Positions 33,770-39,834 of a stretch of DNA of 64,000 nt are shown here, piece by piece. A model generated the notes under the pieces. That model was not told the origin of the DNA and ran no database searches. It worked only from the letters and a program-made list of their open reading frames with translations. Source of the DNA: Deltaproteobacteria bacterium (lineage in GTDB: Bacteria > Myxococcota_A > UBA9160 > UBA6930); NCBI GenBank assembly GCA_029261795.1, contig JAJDAP010000047.1, positions 1 through 64,000 of the forward strand, given 5' to 3'. Within the stretch, counting starts at the first letter, position 1, and every line of letters begins with the position of its first letter. Both the position numbers and the translations under genes were made by a program.

Positions 33770-34351
33770 ATGAGCCCCTTCGAGTACGCGCTGGTCTTGA
33801 TCTCGATCATCGTCGGTCTCGGAATCACCCACATCCTCTCGGCCCTGGGCAGCGCGGTGCACCGGATGCGGGGCGATGGGCCGCGCGTCCGCTTGGAGAT
33901 CACCTACCTCTCTTGGGTAGGGTTCATCTTCGTCTACCTGGTGACCTTCTGGTGGTTCGAGTTCAAGTGGAGCCAGCTCGCTTCGGAGTTTGGGGTAGGT
34001 CTCTATTTCTTCCTCGTTCTGTATGCCGTCTCCCTTTTCATGTTGGCGGTGATCCTCGTGCCACATCGGCTTGCGGGCATGGCTGACTCCTGGGAGTACT
34101 TCCTCTCGATCCGTAGCTGGTTCTACGGCGGACTCTTGGTACTGAACGTCATCGATCTCGCGGACACGTTCATGAAGGGCGTGGAGTGGGGAACTCGGGT
34201 GGGATTCCTTGCTTTTTGGATCGCCATCACCGCCGCTGGACTTGTTGGGCTGAGCACCACGCGCAGAGAAGTCCACACGGGATTTGGGATCACCCTGTTT
34301 CTCTGGCAGATCGCATACAACTTCACCGACTACGGGGTCTTGGGCGATTGA
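33770..34351 (+). CDS. Polytopic membrane protein (cassette 4)
   Basis: 193 residues, about six hydrophobic helices: FEYALVLISIIVGLGITHIL, LSWVGFIFVYLVTFWWFEF, VGLYFFLVLYAVSLFMLAVI, SWFYGGLLVLNVIDLADTF, VGFLAFWIAITAAGLVGL and FGITLFLWQIAYNFTDYG. There is no signal peptide and no recognised motif; the His in GITHILSALG and acidic/aromatic residues in helices might matter. Family unknown to me. It is the only gene of its cassette. The stop is 27 bp before the conserved cassette-end hairpin. Confidence 0.7.
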   Translation: MSPFEYALVLISIIVGLGITHILSALGSAVHRMRGDGPRVRLEITYLSWVGFIFVYLVTFWWFEFKWSQLASEFGVGLYFFLVLYAVSLFMLAVILVPHRLAGMADSWEYFLSIRSWFYGGLLVLNVIDLADTFMKGVEWGTRVGFLAFWIAITAAGLVGLSTTRREVHTGFGITLFLWQIAYNFTDYGVLGD

Positions 34352-34378
34352 ACTGGAGAAGGCGGGCGGAACGACCGA

Positions 34379-34402
34379 GGCCCGGCTGCATTCAGCCGGG
34401 CC
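34379..34402 (+). terminator. Conserved cassette-end hairpin, unit 4
   Basis: Perfect 10-bp arms GGCCCGGCTG / CAGCCGGGCC around CATT, no U-tract. It is nearly identical to 30490-30513, including the GAACGACCG upstream, although the genes before them are unrelated. It therefore belongs to the cassette end and not to the gene. Confidence 0.5.
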
Positions 34403-34414
34403 TCGTGGAATCCT

Positions 34415-34455
34415 TGGTGGAGCTGAGGGGAGTCGAACCCCTGACCTCTTGAATG
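34415..34455 (-). repeat. tRNA-Ala 3' fragment D (second lineage)
   Basis: 41 bases with the same four base changes as fragment B relative to the intact gene. The ~120-bp spacer after it aligns with that of B (shared blocks GCCGGGATCGTTGTGCGG, GTAGGGATTTCGGGCAC, GGGCGAG). Confidence 0.75.
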
Positions 34456-34575
34456 GAATGGCCGGGATCGTTGTGCGGCTGGGTGCCAATGAGTGCTGCT
34501 CCAGTAGGGATTTCGGGCACCTGGGCGAGATCGAGTTCCGCTGAGCGCGGCCCTGTGCTGCTGCGTGCGGCTCAG

Positions 34576-34598
34576 TTGGCACACCAAATGGCACACCA
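34576..34598 (+). repeat. Cassette repeat pair, unit 5
   Basis: TTGGCACACC and TGGCACACCA separated by AAA, the cleanest form of the pair. The usual TAGAATGCG is not conserved here; TAGCGT follows directly. The gene starts 31 bases downstream after GCGGAGGA. Confidence 0.55.
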
Positions 34599-34628
34599 GC
34601 TAGCGTCGGCCGTTAGCGGAGGACACTC

Positions 34629-35111
34629 ATGAACTGGGAGGCCATCGGCGCTGTGGGGGAGGTGCTGGGAGCCATCGGGGTGATCCTCACCCTGGGCTAC
34701 CTGGCGGTGCAGATCCGGCAGAACACGCGCACGGTCCGGGGCTCGACACAGATCGAGATCGTCACCGCGCAGTCCTCCTTCTCCCGTCTGGTCACCCAGG
34801 ACCAGGACATCGCCCGGATTATTCGCGTCGGCACGTTGGACCTGGATCAGCTGGACCCGGATGAGCAAGCGCGCTTCGCTGGACTCATGGCGCACATGTT
34901 CGCCAACTTCGAAGCCGCGTACCTGCAGCACGAGCAGGGGCTTCTGGACGACGACCATTGGGAGGGCTGGCAGCCCAGTCTGGAATGGTGGACGTCGCTG
35001 CCCGGGGTTGTGGAGTGGTTCCGGCGACGCGGCTCCATCGACCCATTCAGCACGCGGTTTCGCGAGTTCTTGAGACAACGATTCGAGAGCGCAGCCAAGC
35101 GCGATCCGTAG
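34629..35111 (+). CDS. MNWEAIGAIG-type membrane-anchored protein (cassette 5)
   Basis: 160 residues. MNWEAIGAVGEVLGAIGVIL and TLGYLAVQIRQNTR form the anchor and conserved segment. The soluble part has VTAQSSFSRLVTQDQDIARI, LDPDEQARFAGLMAHMFANF, EAAYLQHEQGLLDDDHWEGW and a C-terminal FRRRGSIDPFSTRFREFLRQ, which are typical of the family's C-terminal helical region. GGAGGA precedes the ATG. Function is unknown. It is the most recent cassette, next to the intact tRNA-Ala. Confidence 0.78.
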   Translation: MNWEAIGAVGEVLGAIGVILTLGYLAVQIRQNTRTVRGSTQIEIVTAQSSFSRLVTQDQDIARIIRVGTLDLDQLDPDEQARFAGLMAHMFANFEAAYLQHEQGLLDDDHWEGWQPSLEWWTSLPGVVEWFRRRGSIDPFSTRFREFLRQRFESAAKRDP

Positions 35112-35219
35112 ATTCCCCACCGCGGTCCGCGGTCCGCGGTCCGCGAGCCGGGCTCCGGCGTCCGAGACGGGACCGCCGATCGTATCTGCGCCCGCGCGTC
35201 GCGGCAGACGAGACCGACC

Positions 35220-35411
35220 CGCGTCGAGTTCGCCGTTTGCTATTTCCACGTCCAGGCTGCATGCAATCCCATCGATCGCGTCGGAGGTCGACATTCGACC
35301 TTGTTCTTCTGGGTCCTGTAGCGCCCTGTTCTGGATCAGGAAGACGCGCTTCTTTATGGCGATTGCGAAGCCGATCTCGTAGGCCACGTTGACCTGTATG
35401 ACATCTTGGTG
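35220..35411 (-). pseudogene. Fragment resembling a TIR/deoxyribosyltransferase-type fold
   Basis: The reverse strand encodes HQDVIQVNVAYEIGFAIAIK then KRVFLIQN. This resembles the NVxYEIGFAxAxxK-VxLI element of TIR-like and nucleoside-deoxyribosyltransferase-like proteins, which includes the catalytic Glu of that fold. No start and no complete domain is present, so it is at most a relic in the tail of cassette 5. Three tandem copies of CGCGGTC lie beside it at 35121-35145. The rest of 35112-35445 shows nothing else. Confidence 0.3.
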
Positions 35412-35445
35412 GCGATCCAGCTGTCGGGGCGGCGCCGAGTCGGGC

Positions 35446-35513
35446 CGGCACACCATGGGCACACCAGAATGGGACGCGGGGCCACACCTTCTGGCCTAAC
35501 CCCGCGAAATTCC
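35446..35513 (+). repeat. Cassette tail block before the intact tRNA (matches 32744-32800)
   Basis: CGGCACACCA and GGGCACACCA, AGAATGGGACGCG, then AACCCCGCGAAAT-TCCTGG. It holds a repeat pair and -10-like block but no gene before the tRNA end, so it may be an empty or deleted cassette. Confidence 0.5.
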
Positions 35514-35589
35514 TGGTGGAGCCGAGGGGGATCGAACCCCTGACCTCCTGAATGCCATTCAGGCGCTCTCCCAGCTGAGCTACGGCCCC
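35514..35589 (-). tRNA. tRNA-Ala (anticodon GGC)
   Basis: 76 nt with encoded CCA. The acceptor stem GGGGCCG/CGGCTCC includes the G3:U70 pair that identifies alanine tRNAs. The D arm is GCTCAGCTGGGAGAGC. The anticodon arm is CCTGA-ATGGCAT-TCAGG with GGC at positions 34-36, and the T arm is AGGGG-TTCGATC-CCCCT. It is the intact copy whose 3' half is repeated through the cassette array on its 3' side. Confidence 0.97.
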
Positions 35590-35626
35590 ACGGTGCTCGA
35601 AGCGTGGTGTCTTCGAGCGGCTGCGG

Positions 35627-35655
35627 AAACTATCGGCCCGTCCGCGGTGTGTCAA
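35627..35655 (-). promoter_or_regulatory. Promoter of tRNA-Ala
   Basis: Perfect TTGACA, 17 nt, then TAGTTT on the minus strand. The predicted start is ~30 nt upstream of the tRNA. The leader contains a GCTCGAAG/CTTCGAGC hairpin. Confidence 0.6.
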
Positions 35656-35685
35656 AAGCGCCTTTTCGGGCGGGGACTTTGCGGG

Positions 35686-36483
35686 CTACTTGGTCGGGAG
35701 GCCCTCGCCGCCGGTGACGGGGAGGGCGACGCCCACGATCATCTCGGCCTGGCAGAGGAAGACGACGGCCTGGCCGATGTCTTCGGGCTCTACCGAGCGG
35801 CCGAGGGGCAGGCGTTTTTCGGCGACCTTGGTCCACATCTCGTCGGCGGCACCGAGATCGTCGAGGCCGACCACGTCGGCGAGTTCGCCCACGGTCATCT
35901 GGCTGCGGACCGAGGAGGGGCAGACGCAGTTGACGCGCACGCCGTCCTTGGCGACTTCGGCGGCCAGCGATTGGGTGAAGCCCACCGCGGCGAATTTGCT
36001 GGCCGTGTAGGGCGAGCGGCCGCCACCCGCGCGCAGACCCGCGATCGAGGCGATGTTGACGATGCTGCCTTCGCGTTGGGCGGTGAGGTGCGGCAGCGCG
36101 GCGCGGCAGGTCAGGAAGGTGCCGGTGCTATTCACGCGCAACACGCGCTCCCAATCTTCGGGTCGTGTTTCGGCGACGGTGGCGATATTCATCACGCCCG
36201 CATTCGCGACCACGACGTGGAGGCCGCCGAACTGCTCGATGGCGCTCGCGACCAGGGCGTCGCAGTCGGCGGGCTCGCTCACATCGCATTGCACCGCGAG
36301 CGCGCGGCGACCGAGCGCTTCGACGCGCGCCACGGTCTCCTTCGCGTCGGCCGCGATCTCGTCGATCTGGAGCAGGTCGCCGATCACGACGTCGCAACCG
36401 GCGCGGGCGAGTTCCGTTGCGATGCCACGGCCGATGCCGCGGGCCGCGCCGGTCACGATCGCGATCTTGCCTTCGAGTTCCAT
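35686..36483 (-). CDS. Short-chain dehydrogenase/reductase
   Basis: 265 residues from ATG 36483. Classical SDR motifs are AIVTGAARGIGRGIATELA (~8), CDVSEP, VVANAGVMN (~92), NIASIAG with the catalytic Ser, and YTASKFAAVGFTQSLAAEVA (~165, Tyr-x-x-x-Lys), followed by VNCVCPSSVRSQM. The C-terminal VVFLCQAEMIVGVALPVTGG matches the substrate loop/dimer region. Substrate unknown. The longer frame upstream is a shadow of the GST gene, which ends 2 bp before this start, so both probably form one operon. Confidence 0.92.
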   Translation of the reverse strand: MELEGKIAIVTGAARGIGRGIATELARAGCDVVIGDLLQIDEIAADAKETVARVEALGRRALAVQCDVSEPADCDALVASAIEQFGGLHVVVANAGVMNIATVAETRPEDWERVLRVNSTGTFLTCRAALPHLTAQREGSIVNIASIAGLRAGGGRSPYTASKFAAVGFTQSLAAEVAKDGVRVNCVCPSSVRSQMTVGELADVVGLDDLGAADEMWTKVAEKRLPLGRSVEPEDIGQAVVFLCQAEMIVGVALPVTGGEGLPTK

Positions 36484-36485
36484 GC

Positions 36486-37196
36486 TCAGTCCGCGCTCGA
36501 GACGGGGACTTCGATGCCGGCGTCGGCGGCCTTCTTCAGTACGACCCGGTAGTCCGTCAACATCGAGAGCAGCTCGCTCTCGTCCGGCGCAGTGGCACGC
36601 ACGTGGGGATCCTCGAGCAGCGCATCGTGCCAGGCGCGTACCTGGCCGAGGCTTTCGGGAATCTCGAAATCGTGGAAGTGGCGCAGGCCGGCAAACCTTA
36701 CGAAGACCGGAGCGGCAGCGGCGTCGACCAGGCTGAGGCTCTGGCCATTCCAGTAGCCGCCGGCGTAGTCCAACGCAGCGAGGCGTTCTTCGCATTCCTC
36801 GAGCGCACGGCTCAGCCGCTCTTCGACGGCCTTCTCGCGTTCGGGTCGCACGTTCATCAGCCGTTCTTCGTAAGGCGCCGTTGGTCCCTTGTGGTTCCAC
36901 CAGTCGATGAACATGCGTGCGCGGACACGCTCTGCTGGTGCGGATGGAAGCAACGGCGGTTCGGGCCAACGTTCGTCGATGTACTCGTTGACGGCGGCGC
37001 TGCCGTAGAAGGCACCTTCGTCGCACTCGAAGAGCGGCACGGTTCCGCCTGAGGCTTTCGCCCGGAACCAGCTCGGCCGACGCACCAGATCGATCTCGAC
37101 ATTCTCGAAGGCCACGCCCTTGGCGCTGAGCGCGATCTTCACGCGCTGGCAGAAATTGCACGGAATCGAGGAGTAGAGGGTCGCTGCGTCAGACAT
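36486..37196 (-). CDS. Glutathione S-transferase family protein
   Basis: 236 residues from ATG 37196. The thioredoxin-like N-terminal domain has LYSSIPCNFCQRVKIALSAK, with the CNFC motif at the active-site position, and VPLFECDEGAFYGSAAVNEY for glutathione binding. The C-terminal helical domain includes YWNGQSLSLVDAAAAPVFVR. This N-terminal CxxC is typical of omega/beta-like or glutaredoxin-like members. Role could be conjugation, dehalogenation or isomerisation; it cannot be fixed. It is divergent from tRNA-Leu, whose start lies 51 bp away. Confidence 0.88.
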   Translation of the reverse strand: MSDAATLYSSIPCNFCQRVKIALSAKGVAFENVEIDLVRRPSWFRAKASGGTVPLFECDEGAFYGSAAVNEYIDERWPEPPLLPSAPAERVRARMFIDWWNHKGPTAPYEERLMNVRPEREKAVEERLSRALEECEERLAALDYAGGYWNGQSLSLVDAAAAPVFVRFAGLRHFHDFEIPESLGQVRAWHDALLEDPHVRATAPDESELLSMLTDYRVVLKKAADAGIEVPVSSAD

Positions 37197-37246
37197 CTCA
37201 CAAGGATAGTCCGCCGCGAGGCGTCTGGTATGATCCCGCCCCGCGC

Positions 37247-37333
37247 GCCGGAGTGGCGGAACTGGTAGACGCAGGGGACTCAAAATCCCCCGACTTCACG
37301 GTCGTGTGGGTTCGAGTCCCACCTCCGGCACCA
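37247..37333 (+). tRNA. tRNA-Leu (anticodon CAA)
   Basis: 87 nt with encoded CCA. Acceptor GCCGGAG/CTCCGGC, anticodon arm GGGGA-CTCAAAA-TCCCC, a long type-II variable arm (CGACTTCACGGTCG) and T arm GTGGG-TTCGAGT-CCCAC. The long variable arm and CAA anticodon identify leucine (UUG codon). A TATGAT at 37229-37234 lies at a suitable distance upstream for a -10 box. Confidence 0.96.
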
Positions 37334-37380
37334 TTCTGCCCGCCGCGGGCTATTGGATCACAGCGGAAGGCGAGGGGAAG

Positions 37381-37758
37381 ATGCGCAGTCGGGCCTGGGG
37401 ACGGATCGGACGACCTGCCGGGTTACACGCCGGGCTACGGGCCAGGAGAGCGCTGTCCGGATTCCTCGTCGCGATATCGCTGGTGTTGGCGCCCAGCACG
37501 GCCGCCTGGGCCGGCTCCTGCGGTGCGCTCCGCTCCTTCAACGGCATCGTGAAGTCCGCCAGCGGTGGCTCGCTTTCGGTCGAGCGCGGGGGGCGAACCA
37601 CCTCCTTCAAGAAGGCCTCCGGGGCTCGCGTGGTGGACGAAGGCGGAACCGGCGTCTCGGGCTGGTCCAAGCTGCGTCCGGGCCTGCGTGTGAACGTCTG
37701 CTGGGCCTTCGATGACGAGCCGCGGGCGGCCCGCATCGTCTTCGTCTCCGGGCGTTGA
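37381..37758 (+). CDS. Small exported hypothetical protein
   Basis: 125 residues from ATG 37381, preceded by GAGGGGAAG. A basic N-terminus and hydrophobic core (LSGFLVAISLVLAPSTAAWA) make a signal peptide. The mature part of ~80 residues has SFNGIVKSASGGSLSVERGG, TTSFKKASGARVVDEGGTG, WSKLRPGLRVNVCWAFDDEP and AARIVFVSGR. This is the beta-rich pattern of small OB-fold-like/DUF5666-like secreted domains. No function is known. It stands alone between tRNA-Leu and the MoeB-like gene. Confidence 0.7.
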   Translation: MRSRAWGRIGRPAGLHAGLRARRALSGFLVAISLVLAPSTAAWAGSCGALRSFNGIVKSASGGSLSVERGGRTTSFKKASGARVVDEGGTGVSGWSKLRPGLRVNVCWAFDDEPRAARIVFVSGR

Positions 37759-37820
37759 ATCGGACGGGCGTTCCGATGCGCCGGTTTGATCCGACGCCGT
37801 TCGAGTCCTAGCGTTTCGTC

Positions 37821-38972
37821 ATGGGCCAGGCACCGCTCACTCCTGCGCAATACGACCGCTACCGACGGCACCTGAACCTGCCCGAGTTCGGTGTCGAGGG
37901 GCAACGCGCGCTGCTCGGCTCGAGTGTGCTCCTGGTCGGTGCCGGCGGGCTGGGTTCGCCGCTGGCCTTGTACCTGGCCGCGGCCGGCCTGGGTCGGATC
38001 GGCCTGATGGATTTCGACGTGGTCGACGTCTCGAACCTGCAGCGCCAGGTGCTCTACCAGACCGCCGACATCGGAAAGCCCAAGGTCGAGGTCGCACGCC
38101 AGCGGATCCAGGCATTGAACCCGGATGTCGAAGTGACGCTGCATGCCGAGCAACTAACATCCGAAAACGCCCTCGAGATCTTCGCGCCCTATGACGTGGT
38201 GATCGACGGGACGGACAACTTTCCGACCCGCTACCTCTCGAACGACGCCTGCGTGTTGCTCGGCAAACCCACCGTGTACGGCGCGATCCTGCGCTTCGAG
38301 GGCCAGGCCAGCACGTTCGATGCGTCGCGGGGGCCTTGCTACCGCTGCTTGTTCCCGGAGCCGCCGCCGCCGGGCGAAGTTCCCTCGTGCGCGGAAGGTG
38401 GTGTCCTCGGGGTACTGCCCGGCATGATCGCGATGATCCAGGCCACCGAGACCGTGAAGTTGTTGACGGGCATCGGCGAGCCCCTGATCGGGCGCTTTCT
38501 CCACTACGACGCCCTCGAGATGAAGTTCAACGAGTTCCGCTTCCAGAAGGATCCGGATTGCCCGCTCTGCGGCGACTCGCCCACGATCACCGAACTCGTG
38601 GATTACGAGGGCTTCTGTGGCGTTCCCGCGGTCGAAGAGGCGCCGGCTTTCGGCGAGGTCTCGGCGAGCGAAGTGCAGGCGCGGCTCACAGCGGGCGACG
38701 ATTTCCTGTTGCTCGATGTCCGGCGTGATGACGAATACGAGACCGCCAGGATCGACGGATCGTTGCTGATTCCCCTCGATCAGCTGGAGTCGCGGCTCGT
38801 GGAACTCGGCGAATGGAAGGACCGGCGTGTCATCGTGCACTGCCACAAGGGCGGGCGTAGCGCTGCAGCCTGCGCGCTCTTGTCCGGGGCCGGGTTCGCC
38901 GATATCTCGAATCTGGTGGGCGGCATCGACGCCTGGTCGCTCACCATCGATCCTGAAGTCCCGAGGTACTGA
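37821..38972 (+). CDS. MoeB/ThiF adenylyltransferase with C-terminal rhodanese domain
   Basis: 383 residues. The E1-like domain (1-250) has the ATP-binding LLVGAGGLGSPLALYLAAAG, the substrate Asp region DFDVVDVSNLQRQVLY, and zinc ligands in CYRCLF and CPLCGD. The C-terminal rhodanese (~275-383) has DFLLLDVRRDDEYETARIDG and the active-site Cys in VIVHCHKGGRSAAA. It would adenylate and thiolate the Gly-Gly tail of a MoaD/ThiS carrier, as MoeZ/MOCS3-type proteins do. A candidate carrier is the MoaD-like gene at 24833. The next gene overlaps by one base. Confidence 0.93.
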   Translation: MGQAPLTPAQYDRYRRHLNLPEFGVEGQRALLGSSVLLVGAGGLGSPLALYLAAAGLGRIGLMDFDVVDVSNLQRQVLYQTADIGKPKVEVARQRIQALNPDVEVTLHAEQLTSENALEIFAPYDVVIDGTDNFPTRYLSNDACVLLGKPTVYGAILRFEGQASTFDASRGPCYRCLFPEPPPPGEVPSCAEGGVLGVLPGMIAMIQATETVKLLTGIGEPLIGRFLHYDALEMKFNEFRFQKDPDCPLCGDSPTITELVDYEGFCGVPAVEEAPAFGEVSASEVQARLTAGDDFLLLDVRRDDEYETARIDGSLLIPLDQLESRLVELGEWKDRRVIVHCHKGGRSAAACALLSGAGFADISNLVGGIDAWSLTIDPEVPRY

Positions 38973-39325
38973 TGGCCCGCTCACTGATTCCCGATCCGCT
39001 GACACGCCGGCACTTGTTGGCCGGCGCTCTCGATGCGGCGCGAGCGAACGCAATTGCCGAGGCCTATCTGGCTGCGGAGCGTCACGGCGAAGCCGTCGCC
39101 TTCTTCCAGAAGGTGGAGAACGAAGACGGGCTCGCCCGGCTCCGCGATCATGCGATCGCCGAGGGCGATCTCTTCCTGTTGCGCGAGGCCAGCACGGCTT
39201 CGCGCAAGCCCATTGACGCCGAGACCTGGACAAGGCTCGCAGATGCTGCGCAAGCGACGGGCAAGGAAAGTTATGCGGAAGAGGCGAGGCGCCAGGCGGC
39301 GCGCCTCGCAGATCGGGAGGGTTGA
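38972..39325 (+). CDS. Hypothetical helical protein coupled to the MoeB-like gene
   Basis: 117 residues. Its ATG overlaps the preceding stop (TGATG), indicating translational coupling. The sequence is almost entirely helical and suggests two or three TPR-like hairpins: LLAGALDAARANAIAEAYLA, AERHGEAVAFFQKVENEDGL, ARLRDHAIAEGDLFLLREAS, TWTRLADAAQATGKESYAEE. It has no signal or membrane segment. I do not recognise a named family. It could be a partner of the adenylyltransferase or simply share its transcript. Confidence 0.65.
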   Translation: MARSLIPDPLTRRHLLAGALDAARANAIAEAYLAAERHGEAVAFFQKVENEDGLARLRDHAIAEGDLFLLREASTASRKPIDAETWTRLADAAQATGKESYAEEARRQAARLADREG

Positions 39326-39326
39326 A

Positions 39327-39494
39327 ATGGGCCTTCAATGCCTGGTGGTTCGCGGCCTGGTGAAAGAGGTGGAGGAGGACGTGAACAAGTTCCTCGCCTC
39401 TCGGGAAGTGAACGTGTTGCATATGGCTCAGAGCGAGCACGGGGAGTACGTGACGGTGACGTTGCTGTACTCGGAGTTGACGCCTCTCAGCTGA
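39327..39494 (+). CDS. 55-residue hypothetical protein
   Basis: It starts at ATG 39327, after GGGAGGG and one base after the previous stop, so it completes a three-gene operon. The sequence MGLQCLVVRGLVKEVEEDVN, KFLASREVNVLHMAQSEHGE, YVTVTLLYSELTPLS predicts a compact beta-alpha-beta-beta fold of the ferredoxin type, as in small ACT-like proteins. No family name can be given. Confidence 0.55.
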   Translation: MGLQCLVVRGLVKEVEEDVNKFLASREVNVLHMAQSEHGEYVTVTLLYSELTPLS

Positions 39495-39536
39495 GGTTCT
39501 GCTCGGGTTTCGGCGGGCTCGTTTTCTTTCTGCACC

Positions 39537-39681
39537 GCGCGCGGCGGCCGGGGCCCGCTGGCTCATGGCTCGCTTGGCGCGTCACGGCACTGAGCTGGGT
39601 CTTCTCGTTTGGGAAACGGGAGGAGTCCGGGGCTGTTCCTGCTGCGCTTTACTTCGCCTGCGGGCCCCGGCCGCCGCGCGC
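39537..39681. repeat. Inverted repeat with 22-bp perfect arms
   Basis: The arms at 39537-39558 and 39660-39681 (core GGCGGCCGGGGCCCGC) are exact reverse complements separated by 101 bp. The enclosed DNA has no gene that I can support. It occupies most of the non-coding gap 39495-39834 together with the palindrome at 39745-39821. Confidence 0.7.
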
Positions 39682-39744
39682 TCCACGGTTGGACGGTTCG
39701 GGGCTTGGTTGGGGGGAGGGTGGTAACCTCGGCGCGATGAATGG

Positions 39745-39821
39745 CGGGGACGGACACCTCATGTTTCAAAGTTTCAAGTTTTCCAAACTTGAAACTTTGA
39801 AACATGAGGTGTCCGTCCCCG
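39745..39821. repeat. Perfect 77-bp palindrome (37-bp arms, 3-nt centre)
   Basis: The arm starts CGGGGACGGACACCTCATG and continues TTTCAAAGTTTCAAGTTT; after TCC the exact complement follows. Its AT-rich inner part contrasts with the flanking GC-rich DNA. It ends 13 bp before the uvrA GTG. It may be a REP/MITE-type element of the kind mobilised by IS200-like transposases, or a regulatory hairpin. Confidence 0.9.
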
Positions 39822-39834
39822 GGTTGGTTTGATC

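Larger units (their letters stand above)
27902..35589. mobile_element. Array of small cassettes accreted at tRNA-Ala(GGC)
   Basis: Fragments of the 3' half of tRNA-Ala recur at 27902, 30519 (short), 32801, 33578 and 34415, all in one orientation. The intact gene is at 35514-35589. They bound five units carrying genes 28029+29913, 30578, 33024, 33770 and 34629, all on the plus strand. Units share 5' modules (spacer, double TGGCACACC-type repeat, TAGAATGCG) and 3' modules (hairpin or GCGAAAT-CCTGG block). Insertion into the tRNA 3' end would regenerate the tRNA and leave older fragments progressively to the left. No recombinase gene is visible, so movement would have to be in trans or is extinct. 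Confidence 0.72.

Noticed and set aside
33407..34594. Long minus-strand frames ending in KRSGVRLPSAPP-like sequence across the cassette junctions
   Set aside because: That peptide is the antisense-frame translation of tRNA-Ala ends plus spacer, a known annotation artefact and not a protein family.
35121..35145. Triple CGCGGTC tandem repeat
   Set aside because: Only three short copies in non-coding cassette tail; noted but too short to suggest a function.
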